A DNA stretch of 12,377 nucleotides from Goniomonas avonlea (taxonomy: Eukaryota; Cryptophyceae; Goniomonadida; Goniomonadaceae). Position 1 is the first letter of the stretch, and each line of letters starts with the position of its first letter. The translations under genes and the position numbers were made by a program. The stretch lies in contig QUTJ01031512.1 of the NCBI GenBank assembly GCA_003573635.1, positions 1-12,377 of the forward strand. The letters are read 5' to 3'. The notes beneath the pieces were generated by a model. It made no database searches, was not told the DNA's origin, and saw only the letters and a program-made list of their open reading frames with translations. Of the stretch, positions 1-9,250 are shown one piece after another.

Positions 1-121
1 GGGGGGGGGGCACTCACTGTTTCAGCAGCTGTGTGCCTTGCCCGCACAGGTGGGGGAGAGAGAGCAGTGAGGGGGGGGGGGCACTCACTGTTGCAGCAGC
101 TGTGTGCCTTGTCCCCACAGG
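1..121. repeat. 71-bp tandem duplication with G runs
   Basis: A unit made of a run of 10-11 G followed by CACTCACTGTTKCAGCAGC and a stretch ending in CACAGG occurs twice, with the CACTCACTG word at 11 and again at 82, an offset of 71 bp. The copies differ at only a few bases. Each copy ends in a C/T-containing stretch plus CAG, which resembles a 3' splice site, so the duplication probably lies in an intron of the gene whose exon is at 181. The sequence begins inside the G run of the first copy, so more copies may lie to the left. Confidence 0.8.
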
Positions 122-180
122 GGGGGTGAGCAGAGAAGCGGGACTCACCACTCCGCTGCGTGACACTGTTGCTGCTGCAG

Positions 181-291
181 GCACCAGGCCAAGACACAGA
201 CGTGTCCGAGAAGCTCAGAGAGGCAGAGGAGAAGGCCGCAGCACTCGCGACTGAGCTGGAGGAGACACAGGCCAAGCTGGCGTCTCTAGAG
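181..291 (+). CDS. Single exon of a coiled-coil protein (partial gene)
   Basis: This is a 111-nt exon of 37 codons in phase 0. It is preceded by CTGCTGCAG and followed by GGTAAACG, both good splice signals. A GTGAGC at 126 would give a normal 55-nt upstream intron. The peptide starts APGQDTDVSEKLREAEEK and continues with Glu, Lys, Ala and Leu in heptad-like spacing (leucines at exon residues 12, 22, 26, 33 and 36), so it should form a coiled coil. Such sequence occurs in myosin tails, kinesins, golgins and many others, so no function can be given. No partner exon is seen downstream before 1400, where the DNA is simple repeat; the rest of the gene may lie left of the window or beyond very long repeat-filled introns. 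Confidence 0.6.
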
Positions 292-320
292 GTAAACGGG
301 AGAGAAGGAGAGAGAGGGAG

Positions 321-321
<1 letters not shown>

Positions 322-377
<56 letters not shown>
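322..377. repeat. (GA)n microsatellite
   Basis: This is an almost pure GA dinucleotide run of about 55 nt just downstream of the coiled-coil exon, presumably in its intron. It is the reverse complement of the CT run at 523-579, so the two could pair as a long stem. Confidence 0.95.
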
Positions 378-379
<2 letters not shown>

Positions 380-485
380 TCTTCAGGCAGTCTAGTACAG
401 ATGGAGACAAGGAAGCTTAGAGACGTGCTCCCCTGCCTCCAACTCCCAATGGCACCCTTGACACTCCTTTTCTGTGTCATAGTGT

Positions 486-511
486 ACACACACACACACA
501 CACACTCGCTC

Positions 512-579
<68 letters not shown>
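486..579. repeat. (CA)n followed by (CT)n microsatellite
   Basis: About 20 nt of CA repeat (486-505) runs into a CT tract (508-579) with one CCC interruption near 521. The pure CT part, 523-579, is about 57 nt long and complements the GA tract at 322-377. Confidence 0.95.
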
Positions 580-582
<3 letters not shown>

Positions 583-591
583 CACCTCTGT

Positions 592-712
592 GTGTCTCTG
601 TCCCTGTCTCTGTCTCTCTGTCTCCCACGCGACACATGCACACGCGCACCCACACCCACACACACACTCTCTGTCTCTCTGTCTCTCTGTCTCTCTGTCT
701 CTCTCTCTGTGG
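592..712. repeat. CA and TCTCTG-type simple repeats
   Basis: A pyrimidine-rich stretch with CTGTCTCTGTCTCT words leads into CA repeats (about 636-668) and then an array of CTCTCTGT units (about 668-712). No coding potential other than repeat-driven frames is seen on either strand. Confidence 0.85.
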
Positions 713-821
713 AACTGGTGTACCACAATACCCTGCCTCGCCCGTCACCACCACCGTGTCCGGCTGCTGTTGGCACACACCAAGTTGGGCGTGTTGTTGC
801 GTGACAGCTGCACATGATGTG

Positions 822-864
822 GTGGCACCCTCTTGGGCTGTCAGCCACCAAAACGCAGGGTGGA
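822..864 (-). repeat. End-motif copy 1 (inverted)
   Basis: This 43-nt copy has the core GCACCCTCTTGGGCTGTCAG followed by GCAGGGTGGA. Its reverse complement matches 1143-1185 with about four differences and 1312-1351 with slightly more. Confidence 0.85.
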
Positions 865-1142
865 GAGCGAAACTGAGACACTCGGTCGCTCGCGCACTCA
901 CCTCTCGCTCTCTATCAGATTCATGGTGCTTAGGGAGAAATTCTCCTGTGAATCTCTCCAATTGGCCAATACTTTATCTCGATTGCAATCCCAGAGACTA
1001 ACAGTATGGCCCCCCGCCTCCGTCGGAAGAACCAAGCCGCCATCGGCGTTGAGTTGCCGGGGGATGGAACTGGATGGGTGTGGCCGGTCTCCTATGACAG
1101 TGGTCCTGGGTGTCGCACTGCCTCACACAAGCCGCCATCTAT

Positions 1143-1185
1143 CTACCCTGCATTTTGGAGGCTGACAGCCCAAGAGGGTGCCGCC
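1143..1185 (+). repeat. End-motif copy 2 (direct)
   Basis: This copy reads TACCCTGC, GGAGGCTGACAGCCCAAGAG, GGTGCCGCC. It is nearly identical to the complement of copy 1 and pairs with it to delimit a 364-bp segment. Confidence 0.85.
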
Positions 1186-1311
1186 GCTGGAGTCAGGGCA
1201 AGAACGATTTCACGATGAGCGCGTTCTTTGAAAGACAGCTCCTCTAGGAGGAGGGAGGGACGGAGAGCAAGAGTGTGCGTGTGAGCGAGCGAGCGAGTCT
1301 CAGTTTCACTA

Positions 1312-1351
1312 TCCACCCTGCGATGTGGAGGCTGACAACCCAAGAGGGTGC
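1312..1351 (+). repeat. End-motif copy 3 (direct)
   Basis: This copy reads TCCACCCTGC, GGAGGCTGACAACCCAAGAG, GGTGC. Its similarity to copy 1 extends inward through CTCAGTTTCACT and the GCGAGC repeats, further than copy 2 does, making it the better right-end partner of copy 1. Confidence 0.85.
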
Positions 1352-1437
1352 GTCACATCGTGTTGAGTGCCAAAAAACAACACACTTGAGCAAACCACGC
1401 GTATCTATCCAGATCTACCCGTCTGACGCCAATTTAC

Positions 1438-2643
1438 CTCCCAAGGTAGGCAGCCAATGAACATGCACAGCAGCCACTTTGTGGAAGCAAACCCGAGGTC
1501 GAACTGCAGCTCCTCCAGCACGCTGGTGATGCGCGGGAGATCTCTGGACACACAGGAGTCCAGCAGCCTCTGATCTGCCTTGAGACCATCCTGAGGCACG
1601 AGAGATCAGTGAGGTAAGCAAGTTGAAGGGTGACACCCAGTTTGGCTTGTCACCCCCCCCCTCTAAGTTCCTGGTTCTTGTTTCCACATGGGATGCGGGG
1701 ACGCTGGTGATTCGGAAGACTCTCTTGCCAATTTTCACTCGTTTCGAATCAAGCCAAGCCAATCAGAAACGATGATGAGAACCTCTGTGCTCTGGACGAC
1801 ACATGGTGGTGGTTCTAAGAAGTACCAAGCATCGGTAGATCAGATCGCAATCCTCGCCTCGCGAACTGAATGGAGAAGTCCGAGGCACTCACCAGTTTGG
1901 GCGCGTAGTACGACGACAAAATATTTTCTACAATCATGACCAGAGTCCAGAACGTGGACTGGGAGGCACCAGTTAAGCAGAAAGCAGAACATTGGGAAAA
2001 ATTCGCACCTCCTCGTCCATGTGCAGCAGGAGGACCGCCCCAATGCTGTTCATGCTGCCGAACGTGTCAGGGGAAATATTCCAATAAGAACTAAGTGAAA
2101 CGAATCAACACCTTTGGCAGTATCCCACGTCTGTGTTCCGGACAGAGTAGGCCCGGAGAACTCGTCGAAGTGCGTCGAGACCGTCTTTTGACTTGAAAAA
2201 ATTGTGACCAGGAAAAGTTCGAGGCAGGTCCTGTTCCGACAGACACAAGAGTCAGCTTCAAACCAAGAGTAAGAGGGGTCACCTGTTCGATGTCCGCAAC
2301 GGGTTTACTCCTGCGAATTTCTGGGCGCTCGGTGAGCGCCAAGAGCTTCTGGTAGTATCCAGGGTTTTGGAGCATTCTGCGCTTTGCGCCGCTGAGCACT
2401 TGCCAAAGCTGTGCCGAGGTGAGGGGACTTCCAGTGAAAACACAAGCACAGTACCATCGGGCGGAAGGAAGGTGGGACTCCCTTCAGAACCAGAGGGCGG
2501 AGCCGAGCGAGCTGCTGCGGTGTCACGATTGCTCCGGATGGCTCCATACTCGACAAAAGGGAAGCCCACTGCGCCTCAGAGTCTTCATCCAGCTCGAAAC
2601 TTCCAGGAGTCGCCATTTCAGGAACCGTCTTTCGGGTTGCCAT
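1438..2643 (-). CDS. TBC-domain Rab GTPase-activating protein (3' part not found)
   Basis: It accelerates GTP hydrolysis on a Rab GTPase and so acts in vesicle traffic. Six exons on the minus strand: 2643-2455, 2408-2283, 2230-2112, 2054-2009, 1958-1893 and 1590-1438. Introns are 46, 52, 57, 50 and 302 nt, all GT-AG, and give 233 residues in one frame. The TBC domain starts near residue 47 with LVLKGVPPSFRPM-LWQVLSGAKR. The arginine-finger motif IxxDxxRTF is present (I103, D106, R109; split by intron 2), as is the glutamine finger YCQ (Q144, followed by SMN). Then come LLLHMDEESTFW, YYAPKL and LADQRLL-type segments and WLLCMFIGCLPWE. The domain should continue with an RVWD block, but after a good donor (GAG|GTAAAT at 1437) no matching exon is found, and the repeat element begins within 80 nt. 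The ATG at 2643 has G at -3 and +4; an in-frame ATG at 2751 is an alternative start. It is head to head with the ALDH gene. Confidence 0.9.
1628..1655. repeat. 8-bp inverted repeat in the long TBC intron
   Basis: GGGTGACA (1628-1635) is followed after 12 nt by its exact reverse complement TGTCACCC (1648-1655). It lies near the 3' end of the 302-nt intron 5 (minus strand). The rest of that intron shows no coding potential, and the protein reads smoothly across it (YYAPKL-DGLKADQ). Confidence 0.7.
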
Positions 2644-3149
2644 TTCTCCTGCCCGGTTTGGGACGGGCTTTTTTCCAACGAAAACGCCAGCAGAGTGCAA
2701 CACTGGCTTCCCAACGTCAAACTGTGCACGTTGACACCAGAGTTGCGACAAGCCTAGTTGGTCAGCTGTTGGCTTGTTTCACACTCTTGAACAAGTGTTC
2801 GACACGAACAGTGCAGGTGCGCCTGCTTCGAAGCTTGCGTTGCTGTCTGGCACACTGCCTCGCTCTCGCTATCGAAACCACTCCTGGTGACACAGTTTTA
2901 ATTAAAAGGCTAATAAACGGGGTCTTGACGTCTTGATTGCGAATGGATAATTAACACGATCTCAACTGATTACATAATCGTTTGTCGTACCCAATTATTT
3001 AAGTAAACTGGCAGCATCCATATCCTATCCACTCGCGGGCAGAAATCTGTGTGCAATCTGAATGCTATCCGTTCTCAACCGCAGCGCGCTAACAAGTCGT
3101 TACCGATGGCGAGTGCCAACACAGAATCACAGATCTGAGCAACCCCCAA
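2644..3149. promoter_or_regulatory. Intergenic 5' spacer between divergent TBC and ALDH genes
   Basis: This ~500-bp spacer has no supported exon on either strand. Part near 2644-2750 is probably the TBC 5' UTR. The stretch 2895-3010 is clearly AT-rich compared with its surroundings, with TTTTAATTAAAA, ATAATTAAC and CCAATTATTTAAG words, and is the most likely promoter core. No defined TATA box or transcription-factor site can be assigned with confidence. Confidence 0.45.
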
Positions 3150-5958
3150 ATGCGTCGAGCGGCGTCGTTGGCAGTCCGCGGACAGTGTTTGGGCCGGGTT
3201 GCTGTTGTGGCGGCAGCTCACAGATTTGGAGGAACAGTTATTAGTCGGGTACCTGCCAGGCTGGGCAGTTCGGTCGCAAGCACCAACCCTGCGACTGGCA
3301 CTCTCATTCGGGAGTGGCCCGTCCTGCCCACTGAGCAGGCTCTTCAAGCTGTAGACGACGTCCATGCAACATGGGAATCGTCTTGGAAGCGTTCTACGTT
3401 CCAGGAACGTGCCGCGGTCCTCAAGAACGCGTCTGCTATTTTGAAGCGAGACACAGACAAGTTCGCGAAGGTTGCTGTGGAGGAAATGGGTAAGTGCATC
3501 AAGGAGGCTCGAGGAGAAGTTCTGAAGTGCGCTACGATTTGTGATTATTACGCCGAAAACGCGGAGCGTTTGTTGGCCCCTGAGCCCGTTGATACTGGCT
3601 TGGCACCTCCCGCAAAGAGCTTCGTGACGTTCAACCCTCTGGGGGTGATTCTCATTGTGCGTGGCATTCTCCCTCACGTTATCAAAGAGTTGTTCTCTAA
3701 CCGTGGTCGCCAGTTGATGCCTTGGAACTTTCCCTTCTGGCAAGGTGTGTGGCTTGCTCAGGTGAACACAGTGCTGATGCGACCGCAGTCTTTCGTCAAG
3801 CGGCCACCGCACTTTCCGCCGGTAACGCGGTGGTGTTAAAGCATGCGCCCACTGTCATGGGCTGCGCTACCATGGTGGAAGAATGCTTGTTGGAGGCTGG
3901 CCTCCCGCGCAACGTGTTCAGGAATCTGGTGATCGAGGGGGAACAGGTGCTGTTGATTGCACGTCTGGAGGAGCAGAGTAAGATTTAATGTTTGTGCCAG
4001 GTTGCACCAGTGCTGTCGCACCGCCATGTCAAGGCTGTTGCCCTCACCGGAAGCACGCCCGTCGGGAAGATTGTTGGTTCCCTTGCAGGCGAGTTCATCC
4101 CAATGGCATTCCTGTTCTTGCACTGCACTGCCCTACGCTGAGCTACAATGCACAACCATACTGTCAGCAATGCGCCGCAGGACTCCTCCACTATTAGCTA
4201 CTATTGACAGTGCTGTGGTTCACGATACAGTCAGCCCCTCCATTTTCACCGCTCCACGGTGCGGCTCACTGTGCCATTTTGCAGGATCCCTGCTCAAGCC
4301 TGCTGTTCTGGAGCTCGGAGGGTCTGACCCCTATCTCATCTTGGAGGACGCTGATATTGCTAAGGTACAATCCAAAAAGCAGCGGTCGAACATTGTTTGT
4401 CGGAACTTCGTTGGTAGCATCACCTGCAGTGCACACAGTGTGTTCGCTGTCCACTCCTCAACTTGTGGCGACGGTTTTAATGGTGGAGCTGGCCTAGCGA
4501 CTCATGTCAACTGAGGGTTGGCTGATAGATCAATTGATGTGAACCGTAAACTCACTGTGGCATCTTCTCCCCTGTGCTTGACTGGCCGATCTCGCAGGCG
4601 GCCAAGCTGTGCGCGGCGGGCCGAACCATGAACTGCGGGCAGAGCTGTGTCGGTGCCAAGCGGTTCATTGTTGTCGATGCTGTGCACGACAAGTTTGTCG
4701 AGCAGTTCGTCAAGGAGATGGCCGCGTTCAAGGTTGGTGACCCGCGGGAGGAGACGACCGACATCGGCCCGATGTCGACTGTGGCGCACCGAGACAAGCT
4801 GCACCAGCAGGTCCAAGAGTCCGTCAGCAAGGGCGCCAAGCTGCTGCTCGGCGGGCAGTTGGATGCCTCGGCTCCTGGAGCTTTCTACCCGCCGACGGTC
4901 AGTGAGAGGGAGAGGGGGGGGGAGAGAGGGAGAAGGAGAGGGAGAAGGTGAAGGGGAGAGGGAGAGTACGAGCGAGCGGCAAAGGGAGAAGGAGAGGGAG
5001 AGTGAGCGAGCGAGGGAGTGGCAGAAAGTGTCTGAGACCCAGTTCTTGGATAACAGTATACTGCAGGTGCTGGCGAACGTCACAAGTGGCATGCCTGCGT
5101 ATGATGAGGAAATGTTTGGTCCGGTTGCATCGGTCATTCGCGTCAAGTACGCTCCTTTGTTCGATTCTGATGAGAGAGCAAGGGAGTTGAGAGAGGGACG
5201 AGAGAGCGGACAAGCGATGGGCGGCGGACTTGTCTAGTCTGCCACCACTAGCGGTCCAGCACTCGCAAGGGACACTCGGGGGGTGAAATAGGGGAAATTT
5301 AGGTGAAAAAGGTCGAGGTGAATCACCCCGAGTAAGCCTCACTGTCACCTGCTGTCCAATCTGGTGTGTGGCAGGACATGTGCTCATCCACTGTCCGATG
5401 GTCTGACAGTGATGCGGTGTTCTCCATCTTGCACATATTACTTTTTGTACATTGTATCTAGTGCGGTTCGTGCTGTCCGTGGTTTCTCCCGAGTGCGAAC
5501 AACCCGAGGATATCTTGTATCCTTCCTGGTACCTCATTTTCACGGAATAGTACTCTGTGAATAGGAGGCTCCTGATTTCGTAACAAGCGAGTGACATCGT
5601 TTATTCTGCAGGGACGAAGCTGAAGGCATTCGTGTCTGCAACAGCTCGTCGTTCGGCCTGGGCAGTGCCGTGTTCACTGAGGACCTTGCTCGTGGTGAAC
5701 GCATCGCTACAGAGGCAAGTTCTTCTTGATATTCGTGGTGTCTTTCTCACACCCCATAGGAACTTGATGCGGGCCTCAGCTTCGTGAACGACTTTGTCAA
5801 GTCAGACCCACGCCTTCCGTTTGGCGGTATCAAGGAGAGCGGTTTCGGGCGCGAGTGCGGTTCCTATGGACTCAAGGAGTTTGTGAATGTGAGCGAGATT
5901 GTTTCAAATCCTGTGGCTCACATATCTCCCGCAGATCAAGACTGTCATTGTCAAGTAA
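3150..5958 (+). CDS. Aldehyde dehydrogenase, succinate-semialdehyde dehydrogenase type (YneI/GabD1-like), mitochondrial
   Basis: It probably oxidises succinate semialdehyde to succinate with NAD(P)+ in the mitochondrion. Exons: 3150-3656, 3714-3744, 3789-3946, 4001-4088, 4285-4364, 4598-4897, 5067-5146, 5612-5714, 5760-5888 and 5935-5958. Together they give 499 codons plus TAA. Residues 1-43 are rich in Arg and Ala with no acidic residues, typical of a mitochondrial presequence; the enzyme then starts [13 protein letters not shown]. Seen in order: MPWNFPFWQ (N174), [12 protein letters not shown] (general base E271), [11 protein letters not shown] (catalytic C305), [48 protein letters not shown], and the end FVN-IKTVIVK. 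The [11 protein letters not shown] and GQSC.AKR signatures fit the bacterial YneI/GabD1 group better than human ALDH5A1. Introns 4 and 8 begin with GC. Introns 4-7 are long (169-465 nt); the others are 44-57 nt. The exact substrate is inferred from family only. Confidence 0.93.
4089..4284 (+). other. GC-AG intron 4 of the ALDH gene
   Basis: The exon ends CTTGCAG and the intron starts GCGAGT, ending TTTTGCAG. Using this GC donor gives 19 residues between LTGS and LELGG, the usual spacing in this enzyme group. The only nearby GT donor (GTTCCC, 16 nt upstream at 4073) would delete four residues. At 196 nt it is longer than most introns here. It contains ACTGTCA (4160-4166) and its complement TGACAGT (4205-4211). 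Confidence 0.75.
4898..5066 (+). repeat. Purine-rich (GGGAGA)n intron 6 of the ALDH gene
   Basis: The intron starts GTCAGT, and from about 4901 to 5030 it is nearly all purine, built from GAGAGGGAGAAGG-like words. It ends TACTGCAG. The flanking exons join as PPT|VLANV, a normal junction for the family, so the repeat is intronic and not coding. Confidence 0.8.
5147..5611 (+). other. 465-nt intron 7 of the ALDH gene with an inverted repeat
   Basis: The donor is CAA|GTACGC and the acceptor TTCTGCAG, joining VIRVK to DEAEGIRV. The first 70 nt are GAGAG-rich. ACTCGGGGGGTGA (5274-5286) and TCACCCCGAGT (5323-5333) form an 11-bp inverted repeat with two bulged G. Nothing resembling another exon or gene is seen in the intron. 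Confidence 0.7.
5715..5759 (+). other. GC-AG intron 8 of the ALDH gene
   Basis: The exon ends ACAGAG and the intron is 45 nt long, starting GCAAGT (the classic GC-donor sequence) and ending CCCCATAG. It joins IATE to ELDAG in frame. Reading on to the nearest GT (5719) breaks the frame with a stop, so the GC donor is required for the conserved C-terminal domain. Confidence 0.8.
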
Positions 5959-6000
5959 TCCTCTCGCTAGTTGCAGGTGGGTCACCGCCCGGATCCCATC

Positions 6001-6019
6001 AGCAGAAAATAAATCTGCT
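6001..6019. terminator. Poly(A)-signal hairpin between convergent genes
   Basis: AATAAA (6008-6013) lies 50 nt after the ALDH stop codon. It is in the loop of a perfect 6-bp inverted repeat, AGCAGA (6001-6006) and TCTGCT (6014-6019). The opposing gene ends at 6040, only 20 nt further on. This is the likely ALDH cleavage and polyadenylation signal. No equivalent AATAAA for the minus-strand gene is seen immediately after its stop. Confidence 0.55.
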
Positions 6020-6039
6020 AGTCAGATTTTGTGGCTCTA

Positions 6040-6511
6040 CTACTCGTGCAAGTCTTCGGTTGCCGCAATCACGGACAGCTTGTTCAAATGCGCATCACCC
6101 TTGCTCAAGGACTCTTCCATTGCAGAAAACCTCGCCTGTGGAGGGTCGGTATCGTGACACGGAGAGCAAACTGCACCTTGGCCTTTTGATTATCGGCAGT
6201 GTGCTCGGCTAAAGCTTTCTTGGCTTTGGCTATCTCGGCGTCCAAATCAAAACCCGACTTCTGTGGTCGTGTTTGTCTTGAAGCGGCCGCTTTTGGCGCT
6301 CTGGGCAATGGCGTTGGTTTGAGAGACTTTTCCAAGCGCTCAAGTCTAGCAATGCAGTCCTGGGAGTCTGTCAGCCAGGAATCTGAAACCCTCAACAACC
6401 AACTTTTGCTTCAGTCCCAAGGGCCATACACTGCGCCTTTTGGTCGTTGAACGTGGAGATTGGTGATTTTTCTTCTTCAGCCGCTCCGAAACTGCTTGCG
6501 TCCGAAGCCAT
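6040..6511 (-). CDS. Small coiled-coil protein, function unknown
   Basis: Three exons on the minus strand: 6511-6430, 6382-6177 and 6135-6040. They give 127 residues and end in tandem TAG TAG. Introns are 47 nt (GTATGG...TTCAG) and 41 nt (GTGCAG...CACAG). The N-terminus [16 protein letters not shown] is acidic. Residues about 29-48 ([20 protein letters not shown]) and 73-96 ([17 protein letters not shown] region) should be helical and coiled-coil forming, separated by a Pro/Arg/Lys-rich basic linker. The tail is [21 protein letters not shown] do not recognise a family; small subunits of cytoskeletal, kinetochore or lysosome-biogenesis complexes can look like this, but there is no specific evidence. 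The donor of intron 1 is ambiguous by 2 nt (GTGTATGG); only the inner GT keeps frame. It converges on the ALDH gene and is head to head with the ATCase gene. Confidence 0.75.
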
Positions 6512-6815
6512 TTCCTCTTTTGTTTCGGTTTCGTTCAATGAACTTTGTCAACGTTCAAAACAGCGCGACCGTTCGCCTTGGCGCTTGACCGAGGGGAACC
6601 CCCGCTCTGGCCGCGGTTTTATCTCCGGATCTGGAATCGTGACTGCTGACAGCCAGTGACAGGCTGCGCCCAGATATATTGTCTGGTTTTACTGACGGCG
6701 ATTGCTGTTTGAGGTCTCTCATCCAGCAACGAGTCAAAATCTTACACTACTCGTCTGTTCCTCAAATCAAAAATCTTGCACTTCACCGTCCAGACCTCGG
6801 CTCCGGCAAAAAAAT
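6512..6815. promoter_or_regulatory. Intergenic 5' spacer between divergent coiled-coil and ATCase genes
   Basis: This 304-bp spacer separates two divergent start codons and must hold both promoters. A TATA-like word, AGATATATTGTCT, lies at about 6672-6684, and the ATCase start is preceded by an A-rich leader (GCAAAAAAATATG). There is no supported exon here. Confidence 0.45.
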
Positions 6816-8296
<1,481 letters not shown>

Positions 8297-8578
8297 CCGC
8301 GGGATATTCTCCTGTGTCTCTCTCCCTCCCTCTCTCTCTCTCTCCGCGAGTCTCTCCCTGATTGGCTGGGACATTTCCCTGCACGAAGTTGCAGCTCGCT
8401 TGTGTACCGTTGAGGAATACATCACAGCTCCTTCGGGTTCAGGAGACTCTGGTGGGGGAGGGAGCGGGAGATGGACTCCCGACACGACACTAACATATCT
8501 GATCGGTCGGAGCGTCGACCAAGTTTATTGTCCTCGGCTAGGCAACAATAATATACACTGGTTGGTTATTCAAAAAAT
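8297..8578. other. 3' region of the ATCase gene and intergenic DNA
   Basis: The stretch begins as ATCase 3' UTR. A pyrimidine run, CTCTCCCTCCCTCTCTC-like, lies at about 8313-8343, and a G-rich patch (GGTGGGGGAGGGAGCGGG) at 8451-8468. The last 60 nt are AT-rich (AACAATAATATACAC, TTCAAAAAATATG). No clear AATAAA signal or exon is seen. Confidence 0.5.
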
Positions 8579-9094
8579 ATGAGCGAGCAACTCGACCAAG
8601 ACGTCACCGCATCGACTTTCACAAGCGACGCTCCTGGTCCGGGATACGGCAACGGTACACGCAACAGGTCATCGAACAACACATCGCAGGGATCTTGGAA
8701 CGTGCGTCCGGGCACGTCACCGATTAGATCGAGTTCACTCCGAGGACAGCCAAGGAGACTCGAGGATAGATTTTGAGGACACTTGGAAAAGGAGACCTTT
8801 GAATACAGCACGAGTAGCTATCGAGACCCAGCTAACCGGGACTCCTTCGTAGATTTGGAAACCACCGAGAGAGACCCTCGAGGACACTCAGAGGAGACGC
8901 GAGAGCTCGAGTTCAACAGAAAGACCTCAAGTTCCGAGCAGAACTCACGCACTTGGAGTGAAACCCACGGGAAAAAATCTCCGCACGACCGGGCAAAATT
9001 GAGGACATGGATTCAAGTGCCCCAGCACATGCATGGGTCCAAGCGCGTGAGTTCAACGAGATCTCTTCACATCAGTGCACCCTTCAAAACATAA
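8579..9094 (+). pseudogene. Open frame with one in-frame TGA; hypothetical protein or relic
   Basis: From ATG 8579 one frame stays open for 172 codons to TAA (9092-9094) except for a single TGA at 8774-8776. The first part begins MSEQLDQDVTASTFTSDAPG and is rich in Ser, Asn, Gly and Arg. The part after the TGA is rich in Ser, Thr, Arg and Glu (SSYRDPANRDSFVDLETTER). Such composition suggests a disordered protein with no recognisable domain. A 90-nt intron from GTGCGT (8702) to a poor acceptor ending GGAAAAG (8791) would remove the TGA and keep frame. Other explanations are a decayed gene, TGA read-through, or chance. TGA is a normal stop elsewhere in the window. Low-complexity composition makes the frame weak evidence by itself. 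Confidence 0.3.
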
Positions 9095-9250
9095 ACGATT
9101 CTCGAACCCAGCCCACAAACTGAAGCGGTCATATCGACCCCGTGTAATCTCCTGGTCATATCGGCGACATCCCACATCCTACCGAGCGACAGCGTCACAT
9201 ACCGATTGACCGGACCCTCGAAAAGAAAGCTATCCGCAATGGGCGTGTCG

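Larger units (their letters stand above)
816..1359. mobile_element. MITE-like element with long imperfect terminal inverted repeats
   Basis: The first ~85 nt (816-~900) match the reverse complement of the last ~90 nt (~1270-1359). Both arms share, in order, GATGTG, GCACCCTCTTGGG, TGTCAGCC, GCAGGGTGGA, GTGAAACTGAGAC-like and TCGCTCGC-like blocks. The interior has no long meaningful frame, as expected for a non-autonomous DNA element. A third copy of the end motif lies inside (1143-1185), so this could be a composite or nested pair: a 364-bp element (822-1185) plus a further right end. I found no clear target-site duplication, so the exact borders are uncertain. It lies about 80 bp beyond the last TBC exon found. 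Confidence 0.6.

Noticed and set aside
286-961. Several frames on both strands rich in Arg-Glu, Ser-Leu or His-Thr
   Set aside because: They are translations of GA, CT and CA simple repeats.
900-1010. Minus-strand peptide TVSLWDCNRDKVL as the missing TBC RVWD exon
   Set aside because: The WDC...KVL similarity is slight, it lies inside the repeat element, and no acceptor joins it in phase with the exon ending at 1438.
2367-2936. 189-codon plus-strand frame
   Set aside because: It runs antisense to TBC exons 1 and 2, whose family motifs are unmistakable.
3075-3812. 245-codon frame antisense to ALDH exon 1
   Set aside because: It is a shadow of a GC-rich coding exon; the plus strand carries a clear conserved enzyme there.
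8774-8776. In-frame TGA as selenocysteine or reassigned codon
   Set aside because: No recognisable selenoprotein motif or SECIS-like stem was seen, and TGA ends the ATCase and TOM1-like genes.
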